Both the position numbers and the translations under genes were made by a program. This document shows positions 41,217 to 50,099 of a DNA stretch of 64,000 nt, piece after piece. Source of the stretch: Pseudosporangium ferrugineum (GTDB lineage: Bacteria > Actinomycetota > Actinomycetes > Mycobacteriales > Micromonosporaceae); NCBI RefSeq assembly GCF_003002065.1, contig NZ_PVZG01000001.1, positions 911,180 through 975,179 on the forward strand, in the 5' to 3' direction. The notes under the pieces were generated by a model. That model was given only the letters and a program-made list of their open reading frames with translations, was not told the DNA's origin and made no database searches. Within the stretch, counting starts at the first letter, position 1. Every line of letters begins with the position of its first letter.

Positions 41217-42500
41217 TCAGCGCTCGCTGATCGGCACGAACTGCCGCTCGGCCTCGCCCGTGTAGAGCTGGCGCGGGCGGCCGATCTTCGTGGTCGGGTC
41301 GGACATCATCTCCGCCCACTGCGCGATCCAGCCGGGGAGCCGGCCGAGCGCGAAGAGGACCGTGAACATCTTCGTGGGGAAGCCCAGGGCCTTGTAGATC
41401 AGGCCCGTGTAGAAGTCCACGTTGGGGTAGAGCTTGCGGGAGACGAAGTAGTCGTCGGCCAGCGCGATCTCCTCGAGCTGGAACGCGATCTCCAGCAGCG
41501 GGTCGGGCCGGTCCAGCGTGGCCAGCACGTCCTGGGCCGCCTTCTTGACGATCGCGGCGCGCGGGTCGTAATTCTTGTAGACCCGGTGGCCGAAGCCCAT
41601 CAGCTTGACGCCCTTCTCCTTCGCCTTGACCCGGCGGACGAAGGACTGGACGTCGCCGCCGTCGGCGCGGATCTGCTCGAGCATCTCCAGCACCGCCGAG
41701 TTGGCGCCGCCGTGCAGCGGGCCGGACAGCGCGTTGATGCCCGCCGCCACCGAGGCGAACAGGTTGGCCTGGGCGGAACCGACCAGGCGCACCGTGGAGG
41801 TGGAACAGTTCTGCTCGTGGTCGGCGTGCAGCACGAACAGCATGTCGAGGATCTTGGCGATCTTCGGGTCGATCTCGTACGTGACCGTCGGCAGCCCGAA
41901 GGTCATGCGCAGGAAGTTCTCGACGTAGTCGAGCGAGTTGTCCGGGTACGGCAGCGGGTGCCCGATCGACTTCTTGTACGCGTACGCCGCGATCGTGGGC
42001 AGTTTCGCCATCAGCCGGATGCCGGAGATCTCGACCTGCTCGGGGTCGGTCGGGTCCAGCGCGTCCTGGTAGAACGTCGACAGGGCGGTCACCGCCGAGG
42101 ACAGCACCGCCATCGGGTGCGCGTCACGCGGGAAGCCGGAGAAGAAGGTGCGCATCTCCTCCTGCAGCAGCGTGTGCACGCGGATCTTGTCCGCGAACTC
42201 CGCGAGCTGTGCCGGCGTCGGCAGGGCATCGTGGATCAGCAGGTAGGAGACCTCCAGGAAGGAGGCCTTGCCCGCGAGCTGTTCGATCGGGAAGCCCCGG
42301 TAACGCAGGATGCCCGCGTCGCCGTCGATGTAGGTGATCGCCGACGCGCACGAGGCCGTGTTGACGAAACCCTGGTCCAGGGTCACGTAGCCGGTCTCCT
42401 TGAGGAGGGCGCTGATCTCGATCCCGCCCGGGCCCTCGACCGCCGGGCGAACCGGCAGGGACAACTGGCCACCGGGGTGGTCGAGCTTGACATCCGTCAT
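41217..42500 (-). CDS. gltA: Citrate synthase
   Basis: 427-residue type II citrate synthase (hexameric, NADH-sensitive group by length), condensing acetyl-CoA and oxaloacetate at the entry of the TCA cycle. Catalytic residues are visible: His in SGPLHGGANSAVLEML, His in VKLMGFGHRVYKNYDPRA and Asp in PNVDFYTGLIYKALG. N-terminal GFVNTASCASAITYIDGDAGILRYRGFPIEQLA is typical. GAGGGA precedes ATG 42500. It faces the 19-bp repeat array at its 3' end. Confidence 0.97.
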   Translation of the reverse strand: MTDVKLDHPGGQLSLPVRPAVEGPGGIEISALLKETGYVTLDQGFVNTASCASAITYIDGDAGILRYRGFPIEQLAGKASFLEVSYLLIHDALPTPAQLAEFADKIRVHTLLQEEMRTFFSGFPRDAHPMAVLSSAVTALSTFYQDALDPTDPEQVEISGIRLMAKLPTIAAYAYKKSIGHPLPYPDNSLDYVENFLRMTFGLPTVTYEIDPKIAKILDMLFVLHADHEQNCSTSTVRLVGSAQANLFASVAAGINALSGPLHGGANSAVLEMLEQIRADGGDVQSFVRRVKAKEKGVKLMGFGHRVYKNYDPRAAIVKKAAQDVLATLDRPDPLLEIAFQLEEIALADDYFVSRKLYPNVDFYTGLIYKALGFPTKMFTVLFALGRLPGWIAQWAEMMSDPTTKIGRPRQLYTGEAERQFVPISER

Positions 42501-42679
42501 GTATTTCCCTCACTTCACCGGCAGATGTCGCCAATAACCTGCCGTTCACCGTAAACCCTCAAGCTGAACGGGTCATCAGTCGGTCGACCGCTGAGGCATT
42601 GATCACGACTGCCGATCCCGCCTCAACCATAGATAATGGTCGGTGGACCGCGTCGGCGCGGTGCGGAGGTGGTGAACCG

Positions 42680-43594
42680 ATGCAGATTCCGGCACCTGCT
42701 CCTGTCGTCGTGGGCGTCAGCGGAACGGCCGCCGGCCTGGCCGCCACGCGGCTCGGCGCCCGCGAGGCGATGGCGCGCGGGAGACCGCTGCGGATCGTGC
42801 ACGTCTTCGCCTGGCCCGGCCGGCACTACTCCGATGATCCTCCTGATTATTGCTCGGCGCGGCGGGAAGCCGATCTCATCGTGCGCGAGGCCGTGGCCAC
42901 CGCGAGCCGTTCGGTGCCCGGTGTCCGGGTCGAGGGCGTGCTGGTCGACGGCCAGCCGGTGCGTGAGCTGCTGCGTCGCAGCCGCACGGCCGAGCTGCTC
43001 GTGCTCGGCGACGACGACCTCACCACCGCCCCGGGGCTGCCGCCGGACTCGGTCGCGGTCCAGGCGGTCGCCCGCGCCCGCTGCCCGGTGGTGGTCGCCC
43101 GCGGCGTCCGCCCGCCGTCCGGGCCGCTGCTGGTCGCCGTCGACGGCTCCCCCGCCTCGTTGCAGGCGCTGCGGCTGGCCGCGGGCGAGGCCGGCCGGCG
43201 CGAGCTGGCCCTGGAGGTGGCCCACGTGGTCGGCCGGCCCGAGCAGGAGCCGGCCGGGCGGCGGCTGCTGGAGAACGCGATCGCCGGGGTGCCCGGACTC
43301 ACCGGGGCGCGGACCCGGCTGCTGGTGGGAGATCCTGCGCCAACTCTCGTACGCGCTTCCCGCCGGGCGCGCATGATGATCGTGGGCCCACGTGGCACCG
43401 ACGGCAGCTCCCTGCTGGGCGTCGTGGCGGGCGAGCTGCTGCGTCACTGCGCCTGCCCGACCCTGTTCGTCCACGGCACGACCGCCGGGCAGGGCCCGGG
43501 AGACGGTACGGCCGCCGGTCCGGGAAACCGGACGGCTGCCGGGAAGGGCCCCGGGAACGGTACGGTGCGAACGGCGGGGGCGCTGACGAGCTGA
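42680..43594 (+). CDS. Tandem universal stress protein
   Basis: 304 residues with two USP domains (about 5-142 and 148-262). ATG 42680 is chosen because GGAGGT lies 9 nt upstream. The second domain has the ATP-binding pattern G-x2-G-x9-G (VGPRGTDGSSLLG...CPTLFVHG). The first domain ends in RCPVVVARG but its glycine motif is degraded (LGDDDLTTAPGLPP), so only the second probably binds ATP. A 40-residue Gly-rich tail with repeated GxGPGNGT units follows and is unusual. It lies 20 bp upstream of the GGDEF-EAL gene and is likely co-transcribed. Confidence 0.9.
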   Translation: MQIPAPAPVVVGVSGTAAGLAATRLGAREAMARGRPLRIVHVFAWPGRHYSDDPPDYCSARREADLIVREAVATASRSVPGVRVEGVLVDGQPVRELLRRSRTAELLVLGDDDLTTAPGLPPDSVAVQAVARARCPVVVARGVRPPSGPLLVAVDGSPASLQALRLAAGEAGRRELALEVAHVVGRPEQEPAGRRLLENAIAGVPGLTGARTRLLVGDPAPTLVRASRRARMMIVGPRGTDGSSLLGVVAGELLRHCACPTLFVHGTTAGQGPGDGTAAGPGNRTAAGKGPGNGTVRTAGALTS

Positions 43595-43614
43595 CGGCCA
43601 GGGGGCGATGCGGC

Positions 43615-45903
43615 GTGCGATCCACGGCTGGGCGCCGCCCTGTGCGCCGCTGGTGGCAGGTGTTCGGCGTGGCCGGCGTGGCCGCGACGGTGGTGTATTC
43701 GCTCGACCTGTCCGCCGCGGTCAACTCCGCCTGCTTCATCGCCATCGCCGTCGGCACCATCGCCGCGTGCTTCTCCGCGCCGCGCCGGTTCACCGCCCGC
43801 TCCCGGTACGCGTGGCCGTTCATGGGCGCCGCCGCCGTGCTGTTCCTGATCGGCCTGATCGTCCGGCCGTCGGTCACCGCCCAGCCGCTGCTGGCCGACG
43901 CCGCGACCGTCCCCGGGTACGTGCTGCTCGCCATCTTCTTCGCGGTCCTGCTGCGGGCCCGGGGCAGCGTCGAGCGGCACGCGATCCTCGACGGGCTGAT
44001 CGTCTGCCTGGCCGGCGGGCTGGCCAGCGCCCTGCTGCTCGCCGCGCCGGCCGCCGCCATCACCGACCGCCCGCTGGTCGTCTCCGTGCTCGCCGGGCTC
44101 TACCCGCTGTTCGACGTGGTGCTGCTCGCGCTGGGCATCAACCTGACCTTCACCGCGCGTACGTGGCCGCCGAGCCTCATCGCCCTGGTCACCGGCACCG
44201 GGCTGATGGTGGTCGGCGACCTCGCGTACGCGATCATCGGGGTGTCCGGGCGCACCTACGCGTCGCCCCTGCTGGACGTGCCGTTCCTGCTCTCGTACAC
44301 GCTGCTCGGGGTCAGTGCCCTGCACCCCTCGGTGGCGGAGCTGGGCCGTGCCGACCGGCACCCGGTGCAGGCGTGGTCGTGGCAGCGCATGACGCTGCTG
44401 GTGCCCGCGGTCGCCACCCCGTTCGTGCTGCTGATGACCGTCGGCGACCGCTCGTCCGAGTACCGCGCGCTGATCGGCGCCTGCGGCCTGGCGATCGTGG
44501 CCCTGCTCATGCTGCGCGCCGTGTCCGCCGTGCAGGCCCACGTGGCCGCGCAGCTGCACTCGGAGTACCAGTCGATGCACGACCCGCTGACCGGCCTGCC
44601 CAACCGCAGGATGATCACCGCCGAGGTGGAACGGCTGGTCGCGGGCCTGCCGCCGGGTCCGGCCCGGGTCTGGGCAGGCCTGCTCGACCTCGACGGCTTC
44701 AAGTGGGTCAACGACTCGTGGGGGCACGACACCGGCGACCAGCTCGTCATCGAGGTGGCCGCCCGGCTGCGCGCCGCGGTGCCGTCCGGGACCCTGCTCG
44801 CCCGGGTCGGCGGGGACGAGTTCCTGGTCGCGTACGTCGGTGAGGAGACCGGGGCGCTGCGGCTCGTCGACGACATCCAGGGCTGCTTCGCCACGCCGGT
44901 GCCCGTCCGCGACACCGAGGTCGTGATCAGCGCGTCGATCGGCCTGGCCCACGCGCCGGGCGGCGGCGACGCGGCGGCGGTCGCCGAGGCCCTGCTGCGC
45001 GACGCGGACACGGCCATGTACCGCTCCAAGGGCGAGGGGCCCGGCCGGAGCACGATCTTCGACGCGTCGATGCACGACCGGGTGCGCGAGCGCATCGAGC
45101 TGGAGGGCGCGCTGCGTACGGCGCTCGCCGAGAACAGGCTGACCGTCGTCTACCAGCCGATCGTGCGGCTCGACAGCGGCCGGCCCACCGGCGCGGAGGC
45201 GCTGGTGCGCTGGACCCACCCCGAGCGCGGCCCGATCCCGCCGATGACGTTCATCCCGGTCGCCGAGGACGCCGGGCTGATCGACGCCCTCGGCACCTGG
45301 GTGCGCAACGAGGCGCTGAGCCAGCTGGCCCGCTGGCGTGCCGACGGCACCGTGGACGGCGACTTCTACCTGTCGATCAACGCCTCGCCGCGCCAGCTCG
45401 AGGATCCCCGGCTGCCGGTGATCGTCGCCGGGGAGCTGCGCCGGTACGGCGTGCCGGCCTCGGCCGTGGCGGTCGAGATGACCGAGTCGGTGATGGCCGA
45501 CGGCGGCGGCATCGCCGCCCGGGTCCTGTACGAGCTGCGCCAGCTGGGCCTGCGCCTGCTCGTCGACGACTTCGGCACCGGCTTCTCGGCGCTGGGCTAC
45601 CTGCGCCGGTTCCCGGTGACCGGGGTGAAGATCGACCGGTCGTTCGTCTCCGGGCTCGGGGAGAGCGCCGAGGACGAGGAGATCGTCCGGGCCGTGGTGG
45701 CGATGAGCCGGGCGCTGGGGCTGAGCATCGTCGCCGAGGGGGTGGAGACCCGGGTCCAGCGCGACGCGCTCGCCGCCGTCGGCGTCACCCAGGCGCAGGG
45801 CTGGCTCTGGGGTCCCGGCGTGGCACCCGAGGACTTCGCGCTGCACTGGGCCGCGGACCGGCACGCACCCGGCCCGGCACCGCTGGCGGCCGGGAACCCC
45901 TGA
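43615..45903 (+). CDS. Membrane-bound GGDEF-EAL protein (c-di-GMP turnover)
   Basis: 762 residues. Eight to nine hydrophobic segments (about residues 12-300) form an MHYT/7TM-like sensor. A GGDEF domain follows (about 320-485) with intact RVGGDEF and DLDGFKWVND; no RxxD inhibitory site precedes it. The EAL domain (about 495-745) has all catalytic residues: EALVRW, N in SINASPRQL, E in EMTESVM, DDFGTGFS, K in VKIDRSF, E in EGVET and Q in AQGWLWG. Both synthesis and hydrolysis of c-di-GMP are therefore possible. GTG start with GGGGG upstream. Confidence 0.93.
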   Translation: MRSTAGRRPVRRWWQVFGVAGVAATVVYSLDLSAAVNSACFIAIAVGTIAACFSAPRRFTARSRYAWPFMGAAAVLFLIGLIVRPSVTAQPLLADAATVPGYVLLAIFFAVLLRARGSVERHAILDGLIVCLAGGLASALLLAAPAAAITDRPLVVSVLAGLYPLFDVVLLALGINLTFTARTWPPSLIALVTGTGLMVVGDLAYAIIGVSGRTYASPLLDVPFLLSYTLLGVSALHPSVAELGRADRHPVQAWSWQRMTLLVPAVATPFVLLMTVGDRSSEYRALIGACGLAIVALLMLRAVSAVQAHVAAQLHSEYQSMHDPLTGLPNRRMITAEVERLVAGLPPGPARVWAGLLDLDGFKWVNDSWGHDTGDQLVIEVAARLRAAVPSGTLLARVGGDEFLVAYVGEETGALRLVDDIQGCFATPVPVRDTEVVISASIGLAHAPGGGDAAAVAEALLRDADTAMYRSKGEGPGRSTIFDASMHDRVRERIELEGALRTALAENRLTVVYQPIVRLDSGRPTGAEALVRWTHPERGPIPPMTFIPVAEDAGLIDALGTWVRNEALSQLARWRADGTVDGDFYLSINASPRQLEDPRLPVIVAGELRRYGVPASAVAVEMTESVMADGGGIAARVLYELRQLGLRLLVDDFGTGFSALGYLRRFPVTGVKIDRSFVSGLGESAEDEEIVRAVVAMSRALGLSIVAEGVETRVQRDALAAVGVTQAQGWLWGPGVAPEDFALHWAADRHAPGPAPLAAGNP

Positions 45904-45921
45904 CGGCTGGTTTATTCCCGG

Positions 45922-45987
45922 GACGTGACAAACGTCTCCCCTCCCACTGGCGCACCACGGGCGAGTCGGGCATTATTCGCTCGCCCG
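45922..45987 (+). terminator. Two hairpins downstream of the GGDEF-EAL gene
   Basis: GACGT-GACAA-ACGTC (45922-45936) is a short hairpin, and CGGGCGAG (45958-45965) pairs with CTCGCCCG (45980-45987), followed by GGTTTCTC. Together they look like a terminator for the upstream gene. The remainder of the 157-bp gap holds the ribosome site of the next small gene. Confidence 0.55.
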
Positions 45988-46060
45988 GGTTTCTCGCATC
46001 GGGACCCGCGCTGCCGATCAACGGGTCAGCTGCCGCTAACGGGACAGGGAGGCGACATTC

Positions 46061-46210
46061 ATGACGACTTTGCTCGAGGCCGACGGTTCGGTGATCTGGC
46101 TCGTGGCCGTGCTGGTGGTGCTGGCCTCCGGACTGGCCGCCGCCCTGCTGGCCGCCAGCCGCGCCAACGGCACCCCGATGCGCGTCGAGCACCGCTCGCC
46201 GGAGCGCTGA
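46061..46210 (+). CDS. Small single-pass membrane protein (49 residues)
   Basis: The small reading frame from ATG 46061 has AGGGAGG about 6-8 nt upstream. It encodes 49 residues: a short N-terminus with Glu/Asp, one hydrophobic helix at about 11-32 (VIWLVAVLVVLASGLAAALLA) shown here only in part by its edges, and a polar basic tail ending in RVEHRSPER. The ribosome site and textbook membrane helix support it as real. It is 36 bp upstream of xthA and may share its transcript. Function unknown. Confidence 0.6.
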   Translation: MTTLLEADGSVIWLVAVLVVLASGLAAALLAASRANGTPMRVEHRSPER

Positions 46211-46246
46211 CCGGCACCCCGCCGCCTGATGCGGCAGGCTGGGGGC

Positions 46247-47056
46247 ATGCGCTTCGCCACCTGGAACGTGAACTCCGTCAAGGCCCGCCTCCCGCGCCTG
46301 CTGGACTGGCTGGACGGGACCCGGCCCGACGTGCTGTGCCTGCAGGAGACCAAGGTCGGCGCCGACGCCTTCCCGGCCGCCGAGGTGGCCGAGCTGGGTT
46401 ACGAGACCGCGGCGTACGGCCAGGGCCGCTGGAACGGCGTCGCCCTGCTCTCCCGCGTCGGCCTCGACGACGTCCGGCGCGGCTTCGACGGCGAACCCGG
46501 GTACCCCGAGCCCGAGGCACGCGCGATCAGCGCCACCTGCGGCGGGATCCGCTTCACCTCGCTCTACGTGCCCAACGGCCGTACGCCGGACGACCCGCAC
46601 TATGCGTACAAGCTGGCCTGGTTCGCCGCCCTGCGGTCCGCCCTCGCCGAGCAGAAGGGCCCGGCCGTGCTGGCGGGCGACTTCAACGTCGCGCCGGCCG
46701 ACGAGGACGTGTGGGACGTCCGGGTCTTCGCCGGTTCCACGCACGTCACCCCGCCCGAGCGCGACGCCCTCGCCGCCCTTCGGGACCTGGGGTTCACCGA
46801 TGTCGTCCCGCGCCCGCTGAAGGGCGACCGGCCGTACACCTACTGGGACTACCGGGCCGGGATGTTCCACCAGAACAAGGGCATGCGCATCGATCTCGTG
46901 TACGCCACCGCGGACGTGGCCGCGGCGGTCCGCGACGCCGTGGTCGACCGGGAGGCCCGCAAGGGCAAGGGACCCTCCGATCACGCGCCGATCGTGGTCG
47001 ACACCGATCCGCAGTCCGGCTTCGGCGCCCGCGACCAGCGCCTACCCGGCGCGTAG
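46247..47056 (+). CDS. xthA: Exodeoxyribonuclease III
   Basis: 269-residue AP endonuclease/3'-exonuclease of the Xth family, acting in base-excision repair. Conserved motifs in order: MRFATWNVNSVKARL (Asn), CLQETKV (catalytic Glu), FTSLYVPNGR (Tyr), LAGDFNVAP (Asp/Asn), the insertion YTYWDYRAGMFHQNKGMRIDLVY and GPSDHAPIVVD (catalytic Asp-His). ATG 46247 gives the usual family start; ATG 46229 would add six residues. CAGGCT 6 nt before the ATG resembles a leaderless -10. Confidence 0.95.
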   Translation: MRFATWNVNSVKARLPRLLDWLDGTRPDVLCLQETKVGADAFPAAEVAELGYETAAYGQGRWNGVALLSRVGLDDVRRGFDGEPGYPEPEARAISATCGGIRFTSLYVPNGRTPDDPHYAYKLAWFAALRSALAEQKGPAVLAGDFNVAPADEDVWDVRVFAGSTHVTPPERDALAALRDLGFTDVVPRPLKGDRPYTYWDYRAGMFHQNKGMRIDLVYATADVAAAVRDAVVDREARKGKGPSDHAPIVVDTDPQSGFGARDQRLPGA

Positions 47057-47089
47057 GGTGGGTGGACGCGACCGAGAGGAGGGACCGCG

Positions 47090-48862
47090 ATGACAGCCCA
47101 GCTTCCGCTGCAGGGCGACCGGCACGCGAGCGGTCCGTCCCTCGCGCCCCCCGCCCTGCTCCGCGCGGTCCTCGACGCCTCGGCCGAGGCGATCGTCGTG
47201 TGCGCCGCCGCGGACGACACGGTCGTGCTGGTCAACGCGGCCGCCGCCGAGCTCGTCCCGGCGCTGGCGCCCGGCTCCCGCGCGACCCTCGCCCCGGGCG
47301 CCGAGACGTTCACCGACGTCGTCGCGGGCCGGCAGGTCCACGGCCGCCGGCGTCCGCTCGACGAGGATCACTACGCGTGGTATCTGCGCGACTGCACCGA
47401 GGAGTTGCTCCGGGCCGAGCAGTCGCGGGCCGAGCGGGCGCGCACGGAGTTCCTCGCCGAGGCGGGGCGGCGGTTGTCCGCGTCGCTGCATCGGCGGCGC
47501 TGCCTGCGTACGACGGTCGAGCTGGCGGTGTCGCACCTGGCCGACGCCGCCGTGGTCGTGCTGCCCGCCGACCGCCGGCAGAGCGAGTGGGTCCGGCTGG
47601 TCACCGGCGGCCGGGTGGAGGAGGGCACGCTGCGGGAGCAGGTGCTCGCCGAGGTGCCGAGCCTCGAGGACGCGCTCGCCGGCTTCCCGCCCATCCCCAG
47701 CCGCTGGCTGGACGCCTCCCAGGTGCCCGGCTGGCTGCTGCCCGGCGACTTCGGACCGGTCGGCGCGCTGCTCGTGACGCCGCTGCCCGGCAACGCGGAG
47801 CCGGCCGGCGCGCTGATCCTCGCCCGGCGCGGCGCCGGCGCGACGTTCGCCCCCGACGACGAGATGCTCGCGCGCATCTTCGCCGCCCGCGCAGGCGCGG
47901 CGATCTCGGCGGCCGCGCTCTACCGCGAGCAGGTCGACACGACGGCGATCCTCCAGGCGGACCTGCTGCCACCCCAGCTGCCCCGGCCGGACGGCGTCGA
48001 GCTGGCCGGCTCGTACCAGGCCGCCCGCGACGCGCTGCGGATCGGCGGCGACTTCTTCGACGTCTTCGAGACCGCCCCGGCCGGCGGCTTCGGCGGGCCC
48101 ACCACGACGGCCGGTCAGGCCGGCGGCTTCGGCGGGCCCACCACGACAGCCGGCCAGGCCGGGGGTCCGGAGGCGGGCCCGGGCGGCGAGACGGTGATCG
48201 CGCTCGGCGACGTGTGCGGCAAGGGGCCGGAGGCGGCCGTGCTGACCGGCAAGATCCGGCAGACGCTGCGGGCGTTGTCCCTGGTCGAACGCGACCCCGC
48301 CGTCATGGTCCGGGTGCTGAACCGGGCCCTGCTCAGCGCCGGGCGCCAGCACCGGTTCGTCACGCTGGTCGTCGGCACGATCACCCGCGCCGAGCACGGC
48401 CGGGTCCGGATCGACCTGGCCACCGGCGGGCATCCGGTGCCGCTCGTGCTGCGCGCCGACGGCACGGTCGAGGCGGCCCCGATCCGGGGCACCCTGGTCG
48501 GCGTCGTCCCCGAGATCTCCGTGCACCCCGGCACGGTCGAGCTGGCACCGGGCGAGCTGTGCCTGCTCTACAGCGACGGCCTCACCGAGGCGCGTGGCGG
48601 CCCCTCCGGCCAGGAACAGTACGGCGAGGCCCGGCTGCACGACGCCCTGGCGAGCTGCCGCGGCATGCCCGTCGACGCGGCCGTCGAGCGGATCCGGCAG
48701 CTCGTCTCCGACTGGGTGCACGGCGGGGTGCGCGACGACATCGCCATGCTGGCCGTGCGCGCGCCGGCCCGGACCAAGCTCAGCCTGATGGACACGGGCC
48801 CGGCCGGGTCGCCGTTCGCGATCGACGCCCGCCGGGGCGAGCGGAGGAACCGCGCCCGCTGA
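47090..48862 (+). CDS. PAS-GAF-SpoIIE-type PP2C phosphatase
   Basis: 590 residues. PAS-like domain (about 20-105), linker helix, GAF-like domain (about 125-285) and a SpoIIE/RsbU-type PP2C phosphatase (about 300-565). Metal-binding motifs are intact: GGDFFDVFE, VIALGDVCGKGPEAA, LATGGHPVPL, CLLYSDGLTEAR and VRDDIAMLAV. Such enzymes dephosphorylate STAS anti-anti-sigma proteins in partner switching. A 26-residue insert made of two copies of a 13-residue AGGFGGPTTTAGQ unit interrupts the domain after the first Asp motif. GAGAGGAGG lies upstream. Its stop overlaps the ATG of the B12-binding gene (TGATG). Confidence 0.92.
   Translation: MTAQLPLQGDRHASGPSLAPPALLRAVLDASAEAIVVCAAADDTVVLVNAAAAELVPALAPGSRATLAPGAETFTDVVAGRQVHGRRRPLDEDHYAWYLRDCTEELLRAEQSRAERARTEFLAEAGRRLSASLHRRRCLRTTVELAVSHLADAAVVVLPADRRQSEWVRLVTGGRVEEGTLREQVLAEVPSLEDALAGFPPIPSRWLDASQVPGWLLPGDFGPVGALLVTPLPGNAEPAGALILARRGAGATFAPDDEMLARIFAARAGAAISAAALYREQVDTTAILQADLLPPQLPRPDGVELAGSYQAARDALRIGGDFFDVFETAPAGGFGGPTTTAGQAGGFGGPTTTAGQAGGPEAGPGGETVIALGDVCGKGPEAAVLTGKIRQTLRALSLVERDPAVMVRVLNRALLSAGRQHRFVTLVVGTITRAEHGRVRIDLATGGHPVPLVLRADGTVEAAPIRGTLVGVVPEISVHPGTVELAPGELCLLYSDGLTEARGGPSGQEQYGEARLHDALASCRGMPVDAAVERIRQLVSDWVHGGVRDDIAMLAVRAPARTKLSLMDTGPAGSPFAIDARRGERRNRAR
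48080..48157 (+). repeat. Two tandem 39-bp coding repeats inside the PP2C domain
   Basis: 48080-48118 and 48119-48157 both encode AGGFGGPTTTAGQ with two synonymous differences. The repeat lies in a loop between the two metal-binding motifs. Confidence 0.9.
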
Positions 48863-49905
48863 TGACCGCCTTCACCAGCACTCCCCCGGGCTCGCTCGAC
48901 GACCCGGAGGTCGCCGCGGAATATCTGCGCCTGGTCGGCGACGGCGACGAGTACGGCGCGATCGAGGTCGTCAACGGCCTGCTCGACGCGGGCGTGCCGG
49001 CCCCGCGGATCATGCTCGACCTCATCGCGCCCACCCAGGGCCGGGTCGGCGAGCTGTGGGCGGCCAACGAGTGGTCGATCGCCCGCGAGCACGCGGCGAC
49101 CGCGATCAGCGAGCGCGCCCTGGCGGCGGTGTCCGCCCGGTCGGCCGCCCGGCCCACCCGCGGCCGGGTGACGGTGGCCTGCGTCGACGGCGAATGGCAT
49201 GCCCTGCCCGTACGGATCCTCGGCGAGATGCTGCGGCTGGACGGCTGGCGGGTCGACTTCCTCGGGGCCAGCGTGCCGGGCCCGCACCTGGTCACCCACC
49301 TGCACCAGACCGGCCCGGACGCGGTGGCGCTCAGCTGCATGATCGCGACCCGGTTGCCGCGGGCGCACGCGGCGATCACGGCGTGCCGCTCGGCCGGGGT
49401 CCCGGTGATCGCGGGCGGGCGCGGGTTCGGCCCCGACGGGCGCTGGGCGCACCGGCTCGGCGCGGACGCGTGGGCCGCCGGCGCGCAGGAGGCGGTGGTC
49501 CGGCTGGCGCGGGACTGGCCGCCGGTGGTCGGGGACCCGTACGGCAACGGCTTCCTCGGCGACGACGAGTACACGTACGTGGCGCGCCACCGCGGCGATC
49601 TGGTGCACGGCGCGATGGCGCGGCTCGTGGCCGAGTACCCGCCGGTCGCCGCGTACGACCAGCGCCGGCTCGACTCGACGCTGGAGGACCTGGGCCACGT
49701 GGTGGACTTCCTCGCCGCCGCGCTGTACGTCGGCGACCCGGAGGTGTTCACCGACTTCGCCGCCTGGACGGCCGCGGTGCTCGAGGCCCGCGGCGTGCCG
49801 GCGACCGCCCTGGTGGCCGGCCTCCGGCTGGTACGCGACCAGCTCCGCGACTTCCCGGCGGCGACGGCCACCCTCGACGCGGGGCTGACCCGGATCGCCG
49901 GATAA
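48862..49905 (+). CDS. Stand-alone cobalamin-binding protein with CarH-type light-sensor motif
   Basis: 347 residues. The N-terminal helical-bundle region carries W66-x9-E76-H77, the W-x9-EH motif of CarH/LitR light sensors that cap the adenosyl group. It is followed by a Rossmann-like B12-binding domain with DGEWHALPVRILGEMLRLDGW, where H113 matches the lower axial ligand, and DFLGASVPG. Unlike CarH, no MerR-type HTH precedes it, and it has an extra helical domain of about 115 residues at the C-terminus. The 1-nt-type overlap with the SpoIIE phosphatase gene suggests the light signal passes to the phosphatase rather than to DNA. Redox or B12 sensing is the alternative. Confidence 0.88.
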   Translation: MTAFTSTPPGSLDDPEVAAEYLRLVGDGDEYGAIEVVNGLLDAGVPAPRIMLDLIAPTQGRVGELWAANEWSIAREHAATAISERALAAVSARSAARPTRGRVTVACVDGEWHALPVRILGEMLRLDGWRVDFLGASVPGPHLVTHLHQTGPDAVALSCMIATRLPRAHAAITACRSAGVPVIAGGRGFGPDGRWAHRLGADAWAAGAQEAVVRLARDWPPVVGDPYGNGFLGDDEYTYVARHRGDLVHGAMARLVAEYPPVAAYDQRRLDSTLEDLGHVVDFLAAALYVGDPEVFTDFAAWTAAVLEARGVPATALVAGLRLVRDQLRDFPAATATLDAGLTRIAG

Positions 49906-49933
49906 ACGGCTGGCGCGACGCGCGGGGCCGGAC

Positions 49934-49958
49934 TACCGTGGGGCGCATGATCTCCTGA
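49934..49958 (+). promoter_or_regulatory. TACCGT -10 box with a leaderless three-codon ORF
   Basis: TACCGT (49934-49939) is followed by 7 nt and ATGATCTCCTGA (49947-49958), a Met-Ile-Ser-stop minimal ORF positioned exactly as a leaderless start. It precedes the small gene at 50100 by about 140 nt of GC-rich leader containing a GGCGG...CCGCC hairpin, so it could be an attenuation or leader device. The assignment is speculative. Confidence 0.35.
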
Positions 49959-50099
49959 GACGCTGCCTCTGCCGCATTCCGGCACCGGGTAGTTCCGGCG
50001 GCGTACGTCCGCCGTGGGTCCGCCGCAACCGGCGCCCGGGGCTCATCGCGCTCTTTCTCTCCACGGCACTCCCCCTCGACATTGCGAGGAGGCACCACC

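Noticed and set aside
42582..42591. CGGTCGACCG palindrome upstream of the universal stress protein as a DevR/DosR box
   Set aside because: Does not match the known dormancy-box consensus and palindromes this short are common in GC-rich DNA.
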